Assembly: GCF_000092065.1 (NCBI RefSeq)
Contig: NC_009367.1
Span: 186,001-250,000, forward strand
DNA length: 64,000 bases
Origin: Ostreococcus lucimarinus CCE9901
Taxonomy: Eukaryota; Chlorophyta; Mamiellophyceae; Mamiellales; Bathycoccaceae
Reading direction: 5' to 3'
The notes beneath the pieces are model-generated. The model was not told the DNA's origin and ran no database searches. It worked only from the letters and a program-made list of their open reading frames with translations. The stretch's first letter is position 1. Each line of letters starts with the position of its first letter. Below, in pieces: positions 19,566-28,189 of this stretch. A program made the translations under genes and the position numbers.

Positions 19566-19727
19566 TGAAATCGTCGAGTCAAACGTGTAAATCGCGCGGC
19601 GTAGCCGGCTCTGGATTAACATTTTCACAACAAACTCGGTCGGCGTCGTCTCCCTAACGGCATCCTAACGGCTCATTCCTCGAGATTAATCGAGTTTCCT
19701 AGTCGCTCGTACAATTTCTAAATCTCG

Positions 19728-20090
19728 TCAGTCGTCGAACGCGCGCGCGGTCCGACGCGCGAGGCGCACCTTTTTCAACTCCTCCATGCCTTCTCGCAAC
19801 ACCTTCCTCTCCCCCTTCAGCGCCTCCAACGCCGCGCGCTCGCGCGTCAGCATCGCCTCAACCTTCGCCTCCGCCTGTTCGTTGTCCATCTTCACGAAGC
19901 ACTCCCCCATGAGCACGCACGCGTCGTCCTCGTCGTTGACCGCGAGCTCGGTCGAGGCTTCGTCCAAGTCATCGATCTGCTTCTCTTTGTGTTTAATCTC
20001 CGAGTTTATCTCGTGCGCGCGCGCGTTCATGCGCGAGAAGGCGCATATGCGCTGTTGGTCCTCCCACGTCACCTCCTTCGCGGCGCTCAT
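19728..20090 (-). CDS. PFD4: Prefoldin subunit 4
   Basis: 120-aa beta-type subunit of the hexameric prefoldin chaperone, which hands nascent actin and tubulin to CCT. Start chosen at MSAAKEVTWEDQQRICAF because that matches the family's N-terminus (EV..EDQ..I..FS); the frame continues 65 codons upstream, but those overlap the tRNA gene. Two long coiled-coil helices (FSRMNARAHEINSEIKHKEK, and about 80-113) flank the beta hairpin ELAVNDEDDACVLMGECFV. The length is normal for PFD4. Only 92 bases separate its ATG from the Pol III terminator of the upstream tRNA gene. Confidence 0.92.
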   Translation of the reverse strand: MSAAKEVTWEDQQRICAFSRMNARAHEINSEIKHKEKQIDDLDEASTELAVNDEDDACVLMGECFVKMDNEQAEAKVEAMLTRERAALEALKGERKVLREGMEELKKVRLARRTARAFDD

Positions 20091-20181
20091 GGGCGCGGCG
20101 AGGCGTCGTCTGGCGCCCGCGCGATGGTTGGCGCGAATGACCCGGGCGCGCGCGCAGCGCAAATCCAAGAGCGATCGGCGT

Positions 20182-20188
20182 AAAAAAA
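20182..20188 (-). terminator. Pol III terminator (T7) of the permuted tRNA gene
   Basis: Seven T residues on the minus strand, 10 nt downstream of the last encoded tRNA nucleotide (20199). This is what RNA polymerase III needs to end a transcript that finishes with the 5' half of the tRNA. Confidence 0.8.
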
Positions 20189-20198
20189 GTAACGCATC

Positions 20199-20349
20199 TT
20201 CAAGTCCACCTGGAGCGACGCACGCGTGAGTCACGGAGTTCACGACGCGGACGCGCGGCACGCACCTCCTTAACCACTCGGACACAGTGACCGCGTCGCG
20301 CGAACGTCACCGACGAGATTTGAACTCGCGCACGCATAGCGTAGTGGAT
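20199..20349 (-). tRNA. Circularly permuted tRNA-Ser(TGA) with an additional insert
   Basis: Read 5' to 3' on the minus strand. (1) 20349-20305, 3' half: A38, TCCAC (39-43), variable arm with stem TACGC/GCGTG and loop TAT, then C, T arm GCGAG-TTCAAAT-CTCGT, 3' acceptor strand CGGTGAC, discriminator G. (2) A 13-nt spacer, 20304-20292. (3) 20291-20266, 5' half: acceptor GTCACTG, then TG, D arm TCC-GAGTGGTTAA-GGA, G26. (4) A 56-nt insert, 20265-20210. (5) 20209-20199: GTGGA, CT, anticodon TGA, A37. Reassembled: 82 nt, 7-bp acceptor (one G-T pair), 5-bp T stem (one G-T), 5-bp anticodon stem GTGGA/TCCAC, loop CTTGAAA. Type II variable arm and G73 fit serine. The junction is at 37/38, the normal intron site, and C32 can pair with G20352 three bases before A38 (the anticodon-intron pair needed by tRNA endonuclease). 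No CCA is encoded. B box precedes A box. Confidence 0.93.
20210..20265 (-). other. 56-nt insert within the 5' half of the permuted tRNA
   Basis: Lies between tRNA positions 26 and 27 (or anywhere within the AGGTG that is repeated at both edges, so the exact register is ambiguous). It begins GTGCGT and ends CCAG if placed at 26/27. Removing it gives GGAG joined to GTGGACTTGAA, the standard Ser(TGA) sequence. This is an ectopic position for a eukaryotic tRNA intron. Confidence 0.8.
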
Positions 20350-20522
20350 ATCTTTAATACGAAAGAATACTGCATAAATGCACATGTCGGCTTCAGTGCG
20401 TTCGCGCGATGCGATTTCGTTGATGTTACAGGTTGAATACGAAACCACGCGCGGGGCGTCGGACGATGCTCGACGAGAGCGCGGGGAGGCGTCGCGAGGG
20501 CGAACGCGAAAAGGGAGAAGCG
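20350..20522. other. Gap between tRNA-Ser and the gene ending at 20523
   Basis: About 170 bases, partly AT-richer than the surroundings; on the minus strand TATTAAAG lies just before the tRNA 3' half and may act as a TATA-like Pol III element. Otherwise unremarkable. Confidence 0.4.
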
Positions 20523-22853
20523 TTACAATTTCGCGCCGCACTCGTAACAAAACTTGAGCGCGACGGCGCCTACGGGATGGTTGAGCGCGCACGCGCACGC
20601 GGGACACGAAATAGACGATGATTTTGCGACGTGGTTTTCCTTGAGCGGATCTCGCGCGTCGGCGGCGACGGCGTCGAACGCGAGCGCCTGGTGACGTTGC
20701 GACTGTTGCGCCGCCGCCGCCGCGCGCGGACGCGCGATGGCGTCGCGCTCGATGATCGAGGACGATGTCGTCGTCGCCGTCGAAGGTTTGCGTATACCGA
20801 GCGCCAAGAAAGTCTTCTCCCTGCGTTCTTCGATCTGTCGCTTGCGTTCGGCGCGACGCTGCGCTCTCGCGTCCTCATCCGTTTCGCTGATGAGCTGACG
20901 GAACGACTTCTCACGCGCCTCGGCGTCTTCGACGACGTTCGATCGACCTATTCTCGGTAGAATGGTCGCCGCCGCGGCGTTTTGATCGAATTGCGACATC
21001 GCGACGTCGATTGATTTCGAAAACGTCTCGATGAGGAACCCTTCGACGAGGGCGTCTTGTTCGCCAACACGACGAGACGTCGGATTTGACACGCTGGATT
21101 CGTTCACGTCCATCAATCTATCCGCGATATCGTCGAATCGTAGCGCGTACGCGTGCGAGGCGGCGGTATTCGTAGCCTTCGTCGCGCCGGGATCGACGCG
21201 AATGCCGACGCGCGTCGCTTCGCCGCCGCGATCCCATCGCCGCGCATACGCGGCGTACGCATCGCCTTCGCTCGATCTGGTCCCACGCGACGCCGCAGCG
21301 ACGGCGGAAAAGATTTGCGAGCTCTTCACGGCACCGATCTCGGGCGAGATCGCTTCGTCGAGCGGTACCAAATTCGGTTCGGCGTCTTTGTACACGTCTT
21401 CGTTCACGTCTTCGACGACGTCTGCGTCTTCCACGATATCCTTGAGCTTGACGCTCTGTCGAGCGCTGAGTAAACCGAGCGCGTGATCCGCTTCGTCTAA
21501 TGCGTTTTGACGTGCGAGTGTGCTCATGTTGTCCATCGCGACGTTGACTTTGTTCAACCCACTCGCGCCCGCGCTCGCGGAGAGACGCCGCAACAATTCG
21601 GGCACCGTCGCGAACGCACGAAGATGAAACTCTAACCCATCGGCACCGCGGCGCACGGGATAGAGCAGCATCGGCGTAGCGTCGAGTTGTCCGTCGCTCG
21701 ACACGTCGCGGTACTGACGCCGCGCCGCCGTGCCGCTCATCCATTGAGTCTTCACTACCATCGCCGGGACGTCGCCTGGCGTCGGCGCGTCCGCGAACGC
21801 CGCGCTCCACGACGAAAACAACGCCTCGCGCACGTCTCGCGACTCCGGGACGTCGTCCATGCGCACGCACAGAGATAACGTCGAGCTCAAGTACACGCTC
21901 GGGATGTCGCGCGCGCGCACAATTTCCACCACGCGCAACGCGCTCGCTCTAGGCGGCGCGGGCGCGGGCGGTCTCGGCGCCGAGCTCGTCGTCGCCGTCG
22001 CATCCATCGTCTCCTCCTCCCCATCATCCGCGCTCGCTCGCGGCTGCAAACGCGTCGCGCGTAACCCGTGAATTTCTACCCTATCTTTCCCGCTCGACGA
22101 CGCGAACGCCAACGTTCCTCGCCACCGCTCGCCCAAATCCACCGTCTCGTCGTCGCCGACGTTTGAAATCGACGCCCCCGCGGCGTCCGCCACCGCTCGC
22201 GCCATCTCCGACCCCCCCCCCTCGCCGCACAGCACCACGCGACACCGCGCGAACGTCCCGAAGCACGCCTTCGCGCGTCGAAACACGCCGTACGCCGCGA
22301 CCATTCCCGTCGTCCACGCCGCGCCGCGTTTAAAATCGCCGACAGCCGCCGCGTTCGGCGCGAACCAAATCACATCCACCCACACCCCTCGCTCGCGATT
22401 CGCTCGCTCCATCGCCCCGCACGCGCTCGCCGCCGCCTCCTCCGCGCTCGCGCCGCGTCCGCCTTCGCCGTTTTCCCGCGACAATTCAATCCTCGCGTCT
22501 CGCAGCGTCTCCCGCAGCGTCTCCGCGTCGACCCCCGTCGTCGTCTCGCTTTCCCGCCCATCGCTCGCGAGCGCGCGCGCGATCCCGGTCCCCCACGCGC
22601 GCGCGACGTATCGCGCTCCCCTCGACGCCGCGCCGAGGCCGTTCGCGCGCAGCGCGTCGTCGTCGTCGTCGTTCGCGCGCGTCGTCCGCGTCGCGCACCC
22701 ATCGTCGTCGTCATCTTCCCCGTCCCGCATCGCGCGTTCGCACGCCGCGACGCCGTCGAGCGCGTCGATCGCGTCCGCGCACCACCGCGCGCTCGCGGCG
22801 CGCGCGTCGAGGTCGCTCGCGGCGTCGCCGACGAGCGCGACGACCAAACGCAT
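20523..22853 (-). CDS. Unrecognised 776-aa protein with C-terminal zinc ribbon
   Basis: Not recognised. The N-terminus ([20 protein letters not shown]) reads like the first strand and helix of an alpha/beta domain, and [18 protein letters not shown] (about residue 155) and CRVVLCGEG continue it, vaguely like the vWA-type domains of DNA-replication regulators. A Pro-rich linker near 285-300 separates a middle domain (about 310-430, including [20 protein letters not shown] and [20 protein letters not shown]). Then come acidic and disordered stretches, a charged helix (about 655-690, [18 protein letters not shown]) and a terminal Cys4 zinc ribbon, CPACACAL ... CYECGAKL. Nuclear function is a guess only. 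Divergent from the bZIP gene with 69 bases between start codons. Confidence 0.75.
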   Translation of the reverse strand: MRLVVALVGDAASDLDARAASARWCADAIDALDGVAACERAMRDGEDDDDDGCATRTTRANDDDDDALRANGLGAASRGARYVARAWGTGIARALASDGRESETTTGVDAETLRETLRDARIELSRENGEGGRGASAEEAAASACGAMERANRERGVWVDVIWFAPNAAAVGDFKRGAAWTTGMVAAYGVFRRAKACFGTFARCRVVLCGEGGGSEMARAVADAAGASISNVGDDETVDLGERWRGTLAFASSSGKDRVEIHGLRATRLQPRASADDGEEETMDATATTSSAPRPPAPAPPRASALRVVEIVRARDIPSVYLSSTLSLCVRMDDVPESRDVREALFSSWSAAFADAPTPGDVPAMVVKTQWMSGTAARRQYRDVSSDGQLDATPMLLYPVRRGADGLEFHLRAFATVPELLRRLSASAGASGLNKVNVAMDNMSTLARQNALDEADHALGLLSARQSVKLKDIVEDADVVEDVNEDVYKDAEPNLVPLDEAISPEIGAVKSSQIFSAVAAASRGTRSSEGDAYAAYARRWDRGGEATRVGIRVDPGATKATNTAASHAYALRFDDIADRLMDVNESSVSNPTSRRVGEQDALVEGFLIETFSKSIDVAMSQFDQNAAAATILPRIGRSNVVEDAEAREKSFRQLISETDEDARAQRRAERKRQIEERREKTFLALGIRKPSTATTTSSSIIERDAIARPRAAAAAQQSQRHQALAFDAVAADARDPLKENHVAKSSSISCPACACALNHPVGAVALKFCYECGAKL

Positions 22854-22922
22854 CGCGGCGCGGCGACGAATGAAGTCGAAAATTCGTCACAACGCCGCGT
22901 CGCGCGGTGCGGCGCGCGCGCG

Positions 22923-23390
22923 ATGTCGCCGCGCTCGAGCGCGATGACGCCGACGCCCGGTAAGCACCGACGGTCGCTGAGCACGCCCGTGGACGTGCTG
23001 GCGTCGAGCGCGCTGCAACGGGCGCTCGATCGCGCGCGGGACCGACACGGCGGCGACGACGCGCCGAGCCGAAGCGATTCGCTGTTCGGGGACGAGGACG
23101 CGATGGCGCACGCGATGGCGATCGATTTGGACGACGCGCCGCTGGACGTGCGAGAGCTGGCGATGCAGGATCCGAAGCGAGCGAAGAGGATTTTGGCCAA
23201 CCGCCTGAGCGCGGCGCGGAGCAAGGAGCGAAAGACGCGATACGTCAAGGGGTTGGAAAAGAAACTGAACGAGCTGGAGGAGTGCGAGAGGACGTTGATT
23301 TTGGAGAGAGAAAGAATGGCGACGGCGGTGGCGACGCTGGCGGCGGAGAATAGCGCGTTGCAGATGATGATGGGGACGCCGGCGCGGTGA
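22923..23390 (+). CDS. bZIP transcription factor, plant group I (VIP1/RSG) type
   Basis: 155 aa. Basic region [20 protein letters not shown] followed by RKTRYV (about 82-105) has the N-x7-R core (NRLSAARSK) and the Lys in RSKERK that distinguish group I bZIPs (VIP1, RSG, PosF21). A leucine zipper follows ([20 protein letters not shown], then LAAENSALQ), about 5 heptads. Short Ser/Thr-Pro-rich N-terminus with SP and TP phospho-sites ([15 protein letters not shown]), possibly a 14-3-3 site at RRSLSTP. Binds DNA as a dimer in the nucleus; targets unknown. Confidence 0.9.
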   Translation: MSPRSSAMTPTPGKHRRSLSTPVDVLASSALQRALDRARDRHGGDDAPSRSDSLFGDEDAMAHAMAIDLDDAPLDVRELAMQDPKRAKRILANRLSAARSKERKTRYVKGLEKKLNELEECERTLILERERMATAVATLAAENSALQMMMGTPAR

Positions 23391-23526
23391 GACAATCGGA
23401 GGGGAACGTCGAGACGAGGGGAATTTCGATGAAGAAATGTAATTTTACTGCAAGTGTACCGTACTGGACGACGCGCGTAAGAGCTAAGATGCGTTCTAAG
23501 CGCTCGCGGCGAGAGCGTGCGCGCGA

Positions 23527-24459
23527 TCATCCAAAGTGGCTAAAAAATTCGTAATCTGGGTGCACCGTCTTGCGCATGCGAAGCCAGGTGTAGGCGCCGT
23601 CCATGAGCTTGTTCATCCAGTCAGTGACGTCGTCGTTCGCGGCCCAGACGTCGCCTTGCATTTTGTACATCGATAATCCGAACGGGCGAAGGATGTGTGC
23701 GTGCGGTGCGGCGGTCGATCCGCCGCCCGCGCCCGCGTCGTCCGACGCAGACGCCCGCTCCTTCGCTCGCGCGGCGCGCAGCGCGAGCAAATCTTCCGAT
23801 AACATCGTCATCTCCGGCGGCAACGGACACGCGATGTCACCATCGCACAATTCTCCCGCGTACAACGCGTGATAGGTCAAGAAACACCCCTGCACGTCGT
23901 GTAACATCGTCCCTTGCGGTATGCGATAAATCGGATACCACGCCACGCTCATCCAACTACTCGGCGCCAAGTCCGCGCTCGTCATCGTCCTCAACTCCGC
24001 CCGCTCATCTAGTATCAAATCAATTATCTCTCGAAACGGCGCTCTCGAGTACGGCGACGCCTTTTCAAAGAATTCATAAATCAATCTCGTCCCCGTTCCG
24101 ACTCGTCTTCGTCTCGCGCCGTCCTCGCCGTCCTCGCCGTCCTCGCCGTCCCCGCGCACGAACAACTGCATTCCGGACAAAAACGGCACGTAATACTGCG
24201 ACACGCACGGTTGGCCGTCTTGCAAGCGCAGCGGGACCTCGGCGCCGAACGCGCTCGGCTCGGTAAACGCGTCCCAAAGCTCGGATAAGGCGAAATCTCG
24301 ACTCGACTCGGCGCGCGACGAGAAAACGGGCGCGGACGACGCGACGAAGGCTTCGATGTTCGCCATCTCGTGCGTCGACGCGAGGTCGAGCGCGGGAGGC
24401 GCGCCGGCGTCGACGCGCGCGGCGGGCGTGCGCGGGACGTCCGCGTCGGGGGCGGACAT
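23527..24459 (-). CDS. DUF789 family plant protein
   Basis: 310 aa. Diagnostic segments of the plant DUF789 family: LWDAFTEPSAFGAEVPL, SQYYVPFLSGMQLFV, RLIYEFFEKASPYSRAPF, SSWMSVAWYPIYRIPQG, TMLHDVQGCFLTYHAL and a C-terminal WLRMRKTVHPDYEFF. An acidic insertion of Gly-Glu-Asp repeats (about 104-113) is specific to this copy. The biochemical function of the family is not established. Tandem with the RINGv gene, 121 bases apart. Confidence 0.88.
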   Translation of the reverse strand: MSAPDADVPRTPAARVDAGAPPALDLASTHEMANIEAFVASSAPVFSSRAESSRDFALSELWDAFTEPSAFGAEVPLRLQDGQPCVSQYYVPFLSGMQLFVRGDGEDGEDGEDGARRRRVGTGTRLIYEFFEKASPYSRAPFREIIDLILDERAELRTMTSADLAPSSWMSVAWYPIYRIPQGTMLHDVQGCFLTYHALYAGELCDGDIACPLPPEMTMLSEDLLALRAARAKERASASDDAGAGGGSTAAPHAHILRPFGLSMYKMQGDVWAANDDVTDWMNKLMDGAYTWLRMRKTVHPDYEFFSHFG

Positions 24460-24580
24460 CGCGACGCGAGGCGCGCACTGCGGCGCGGCGCGAGGCGACG
24501 ACGAGAGAAGACCGAGCGGAGCGTCGAGATCAAGTCGCGGTTCGCCGCGCGAGTGATAATTACACTGATGATAACATTCT

Positions 24581-25522
24581 TCACGAAGACGCGGCGGCGG
24601 TCGCGACGGCGGCGTTCGGGGCGAGGAGAAGCCTGACTTTGGCGTACGAGCTCGCCGCGCGCACGAGAAACGAGGCGACGCGCAAGAGTTTCGGTAATCC
24701 GCTCGTCACGCCTTCCCTGCGCTCTTCGCGCCCGGCCCAGATGCGAACCTCGCTGTGGGCGACGAGCAAGGCGAGATTTCCCGCGCTGCTCGCGCTCCGC
24801 GGCAGGGATACGCCCTTTCGTCGTAACAACGCGTTCGCCGCGCTCTGAATCCACGCGCGCGAGTACTCGTTCAACCGATCCCTCGCTCGGAACGAAAACC
24901 AAAACCTCGGCCCGCGTCGCGCCTCCTTGCTCCAAATTTTCGATTCGTACGTGTAATTCGCGTGACACACCCTGCACTGCGTCTCGCGCGCGCCGCGCGT
25001 TTGATAACTCACGCGCTGCCATCGTCGTAGGCACCTCTTGTGCACGTACGCCTGCGACCCCGCGCACGCGCACGGCTCGATCAGCGTCCCACACTCGGAC
25101 CCCGTGAAACAAAACCTGCACGTCCCCTCCGACGCCTTCTTCGCCGACGCGACGCTCGGCGACGTCTCCACCGCCGCCGTCGCCGTCGTCCCGCTCGTCG
25201 TCCCGCTCGTCGTCCCGCTCGCCGTCCCGCTCGCCGCGCTCGCCAGCTCCCTCGCGCTCGCGCTCCTCGACAGCCGTCCCATCGCCGCGCGTCCGCTCGG
25301 CGACATCCGACGCGCGTTTACCTCTTCCGCACCGCGCGCCGGCGTCGCGCTCGCATCGCTCGCGTCGCTCTCGTCGTCGTCGTCGTCCTCGCGCGCCTCC
25401 TCGTCGTCGCTCGAGCTCGTCTCCGCCTCGCTCGCGCTCGCGCGCGCGCGCGCCTCGGCCTCGTTCGCGCGTCGGTGCGCCTCGAGCAGGGCGAGCCCGG
25501 TGAGAATCACGGGCGAGCTCAT
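24581..25522 (-). CDS. RING-variant (RINGv/MARCH-like) zinc finger protein
   Basis: 313 aa from the ATG at 25522 (MSSPVILTGLALLEAHRRAN); the frame stays open further upstream but in Arg-rich promoter sequence shared with the divergent WOX gene. After an acidic, Ser/Thr-rich N-terminus comes a C4HC3 finger (about 134-187): CRFCFTGSECG, CACAGSQAYVHKRCLRRW, CRVCHANY. Such fingers act as E3 ubiquitin ligases, often membrane-bound; the C-terminal third here has only weakly hydrophobic stretches (LALLVAHSEV, VASFLVRAASSYAKVRLLLA), so membrane insertion is uncertain. Confidence 0.85.
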   Translation of the reverse strand: MSSPVILTGLALLEAHRRANEAEARARASASEAETSSSDDEEAREDDDDDESDASDASATPARGAEEVNARRMSPSGRAAMGRLSRSASARELASAASGTASGTTSGTTSGTTATAAVETSPSVASAKKASEGTCRFCFTGSECGTLIEPCACAGSQAYVHKRCLRRWQRVSYQTRGARETQCRVCHANYTYESKIWSKEARRGPRFWFSFRARDRLNEYSRAWIQSAANALLRRKGVSLPRSASSAGNLALLVAHSEVRIWAGREERREGVTSGLPKLLRVASFLVRAASSYAKVRLLLAPNAAVATAAASS

Positions 25523-25816
25523 CGCCGACGCGCGCGGCGTCGCGCTCTGCCGCGCGCGTCCGCGTCGCCGCGAAACCGAAAGGTCGAGGCGAAGGGTCGT
25601 TGGCGTCGACCGCGCGCTTCGGCGCGTCGCGCGCGCGCGCGAGCGGCGCCGACCGCCGCGACGCGCGATCGATCGTCGGTTCGCGCGCGCGGGCGCGCGG
25701 CGGCGCGCGGCGCGCGGGCGCGGCGTCGACGATCGATCGCGACGGCTCGGGACACGGCGACGCGACGACGCGCGAGGACGACCGCGCGAGCGACGGCGCG
25801 CGCGAGGACGACGGCG

Positions 25817-26623
25817 ATGGACGGCGGTGAAGTCGAGGCGGCGGCGCGCGCGCGCGAGGGCGACGCCGCGGGCGAGGCGGGACGCGACGGCGACGACGAG
25901 GGCGCGAAGGCGATGAACGCGACGACGACGACGACGGCGACGACGGGCGGCGACGACGACGACGGCGCGACGGCGAACGCGACGGCGGAGGACGCGCGCG
26001 CGATGCCGCACAACGCGGCGACGGTGACGCGGCCGGGAGAGGGGAAGGCGCCCCCGCGCGGGGCGGCGGTGCACATGACGGAGCGACAGTTGTACGCGTT
26101 TCGGCAGCAGATCGCGGCGTACGCGCACATATGTCAACAGTTGTTGCAGATAACGACGGTGAGCGCGACGCAACAGACGCCGAGACAGCGTGAGGCGAGG
26201 TACGAGGTGCCGGGATCGGCGGGCGCGCACGCGGGGGCGAACGCGAGCGCGCAGGCGTTCGCGGCGATGGCGGCGAGCGGGACGGCGAACGCGCAGCAGA
26301 GAAAGACGTACGAGGAGGGACAGCGCGTCGGACGCGGGGAAGATAAGGGCGTGCGAGGACCGAGATGGAGTGGAACGCCGGATCAGTACAAGATTTTGGA
26401 GGATTTGTTCTTGGCGGGCGAGCAACCGCCCGTGCGAGCGAGATTGACGGAGATTACGAAGCGGCTGCAAGAACACGGGCCCATTCAAGAACACAACGTG
26501 TACAATTGGTTTCAAAACCGACGGAGCAGGGAAAAGAAAAGGTTGGCGGAAGAACGCGCGTCGAACGATGCGGCGCTCGACAATCAACCGCTCGCGTCGC
26601 GGTACGGCGTGGGCGAACGATGA
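25817..26623 (+). CDS. WUSCHEL-related homeobox (WOX13-clade-like) transcription factor
   Basis: 268 aa from the ATG at 25817. The C-terminal homeodomain (about 190-253) reads RWSGTPDQYKILEDLFLAGE, then ITKRLQEHGPIQEHNVYNWF and QNRRSREKKR. The long helix 1-2 loop and the NVxxWFQNRR recognition helix are WOX features; this is close to the ancient WOX13 group, the only type expected in prasinophytes. N-terminal to it is TERQLYAFRQQIAAYAHICQ, a Gln-rich helix reminiscent of a QLQ motif, and low-complexity Thr/Asp/Ala segments. No WUS box. Nuclear, DNA-binding. Divergent from RINGv with 294 bases between. Confidence 0.87.
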   Translation: MDGGEVEAAARAREGDAAGEAGRDGDDEGAKAMNATTTTTATTGGDDDDGATANATAEDARAMPHNAATVTRPGEGKAPPRGAAVHMTERQLYAFRQQIAAYAHICQQLLQITTVSATQQTPRQREARYEVPGSAGAHAGANASAQAFAAMAASGTANAQQRKTYEEGQRVGRGEDKGVRGPRWSGTPDQYKILEDLFLAGEQPPVRARLTEITKRLQEHGPIQEHNVYNWFQNRRSREKKRLAEERASNDAALDNQPLASRYGVGER

Positions 26624-26693
26624 ACGACAAAGCGCGCGAGGTGTAATACGTAGCTACATACTTTTGCGAATAATATTAAATCGAATCGTCTGC

Positions 26694-27476
26694 TCAGTCG
26701 AGTTGCCCGCGGCGGCGCAATCGAAGCGTGATCTCTTCCAACCTTTCGCTCGCCGTGGGGTTGTTCGGCGACAACACTAAGCTCTCCTCGTAGCACTTGA
26801 TCGCTTCCTTGAGCTCCTTCTTCTTCTCGTACGCCTCGCCGAGATTGTTCCACGCCGTGACGTAGCCAGGCTGTAACGCCACCGACTTCTTAAACTCCAC
26901 GATCGCGTCATCAATCTTATCGGTATTGGAGTATCCAAACCCCAAAGCGTTGTGCACCAACGCCAAGTCCTGTTCGTCTCCGTCCCAGTTCTCCTCCGCC
27001 GCCTGCAAATTTCTCACCGCCTGCGTGAACACCTTCTTCCTCAACAAAATGCTCCCCATCTCGAAGTAATCCTCCGCGCTCGCGTTCCCCGCCCGTATTC
27101 TCTCACCCATTTTCTTCGCTTGGTCGTCCAACTCTCGACGAATCAGCACTTGTCGCACGACGATGAACCCGGCGCCGCCGAGGATCGCGAGCAGCGTCCC
27201 CAGGTAAAACGCCTGGATCCCTCCCTCGAGTTCCGCCGTCTGCGCGATCGCCCGCGCGTGCGCGACGTGCGTCGACGCCGAGGCGTAATCTATGTCACTC
27301 AGCGACACGCCGCGCGTCGCGTGCGTCGCGCCGCGTCGCGCCGCGACGACGACGCGCGCCGATCGTCGATTGGATAAAGTCGACGCCGGCGCGCTTCTCG
27401 CCGCGCCGGCGCGACGCGGCGGCGCGCGCGGCGGCGACGTCGAGCGCATCGCGAGCGTCGCTTCCGCGGCGAGCAT
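26694..27476 (-). CDS. PYG7: TPR protein, PYG7/Ycf37-type photosystem I assembly factor
   Basis: 260 aa from the ATG at 27476. N-terminal plastid transit peptide, one membrane segment (about 93-112, AFYLGTLLAILGGAGFIVVR), then three TPR repeats: EDYFEMGSILLRKKVFTQAV, LVHNALGFGYSNTDKIDDAI and VTAWNNLGEAYEKKKELKEA. The linker RELDDQAKKMGERIRAGNAS and the phrases WDGDEQDLALV and LQPGYVTAWNNLGEAYEKKK match plant PYG7, a thylakoid protein needed to assemble photosystem I. Divergent from a second plastid protein, 87 bases away. Confidence 0.87.
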   Translation of the reverse strand: MLAAEATLAMRSTSPPRAPPRRAGAARSAPASTLSNRRSARVVVAARRGATHATRGVSLSDIDYASASTHVAHARAIAQTAELEGGIQAFYLGTLLAILGGAGFIVVRQVLIRRELDDQAKKMGERIRAGNASAEDYFEMGSILLRKKVFTQAVRNLQAAEENWDGDEQDLALVHNALGFGYSNTDKIDDAIVEFKKSVALQPGYVTAWNNLGEAYEKKKELKEAIKCYEESLVLSPNNPTASERLEEITLRLRRRGQLD

Positions 27477-27563
27477 CGTGGCGCGGGCGATCGAGCGCGC
27501 GCGAGGGTGTGGCGCTTCGCCGATCGCATCGCAGCGCATCGCGACCGCACTCGAACGCGCGCG

Positions 27564-28067
27564 ATGTCGCTCGCGATGACGACGCGCGCGCGAAGCGCGC
27601 CGGTGGTGGGCGTCGATGCGCGCAGACGACGAGGCGCGAACGCCGACGTCAAGGCGCGCGCGCGATGCGTCGCGCGAGCGTCGGAAGCGAACGATGACGA
27701 CGATGGCATCCAGCTCGGAACGGCGAAACTGCCGCCGACGTGCGATGAAACCGCGCTATGCGATGCGCTGTACCAGTGGGCGAGCACACTGACGAGCTCG
27801 GGGCAAAATTTGCCGTTCGCGCTGTCGCAGCGCGTGGATCGGACGAACGATGGGTTTGAGTTGGCGTTTTTGACGGCGGCGAAGAACGGCGCGCCGGGGG
27901 AGTTGGCGGCGGTAGGGGCGATCGCGGCGAGCGTTGAGGTCGCTGGACAAGAGAAGGTGTTGATGATACGTGGATATGGGAATGTAATGAATTTGGTGGA
28001 CACGCCTGTGGTGATGGGGGCGATGCCGGCGGCGATTCGACGCGCCGTCGCGATGTCTTCGGCGTGA
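27564..28067 (+). CDS. Plastid-targeted conserved protein of unknown function
   Basis: 167 aa from the ATG at 27564. The first 45 or so residues (MSLAMTTRARSAPVVGVDAR) look like a transit peptide. The mature domain has ALCDALYQWASTLTSSGQNL, PFALSQRVDRTNDGFELAFL and EKVLMIRGYGNVMN. Similar small proteins (LW.ALYQWA..L....NLP) occur in land-plant plastids, to my recollection, without assigned function. Shares a short bidirectional promoter with PYG7, which may hint at a thylakoid role (inference). Confidence 0.7.
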   Translation: MSLAMTTRARSAPVVGVDARRRRGANADVKARARCVARASEANDDDDGIQLGTAKLPPTCDETALCDALYQWASTLTSSGQNLPFALSQRVDRTNDGFELAFLTAAKNGAPGELAAVGAIAASVEVAGQEKVLMIRGYGNVMNLVDTPVVMGAMPAAIRRAVAMSSA

Positions 28068-28189
28068 GTAAAGAGTTGGCGTCTTACGCGTTTGATTTGC
28101 GTCTTTTCGGCCGATATTCGCGGTCGTCGCTCTTGTACAGCGTTGCATAAATTAATTTTACATATTTAGATCGCGCGACGTCGCCGCGC

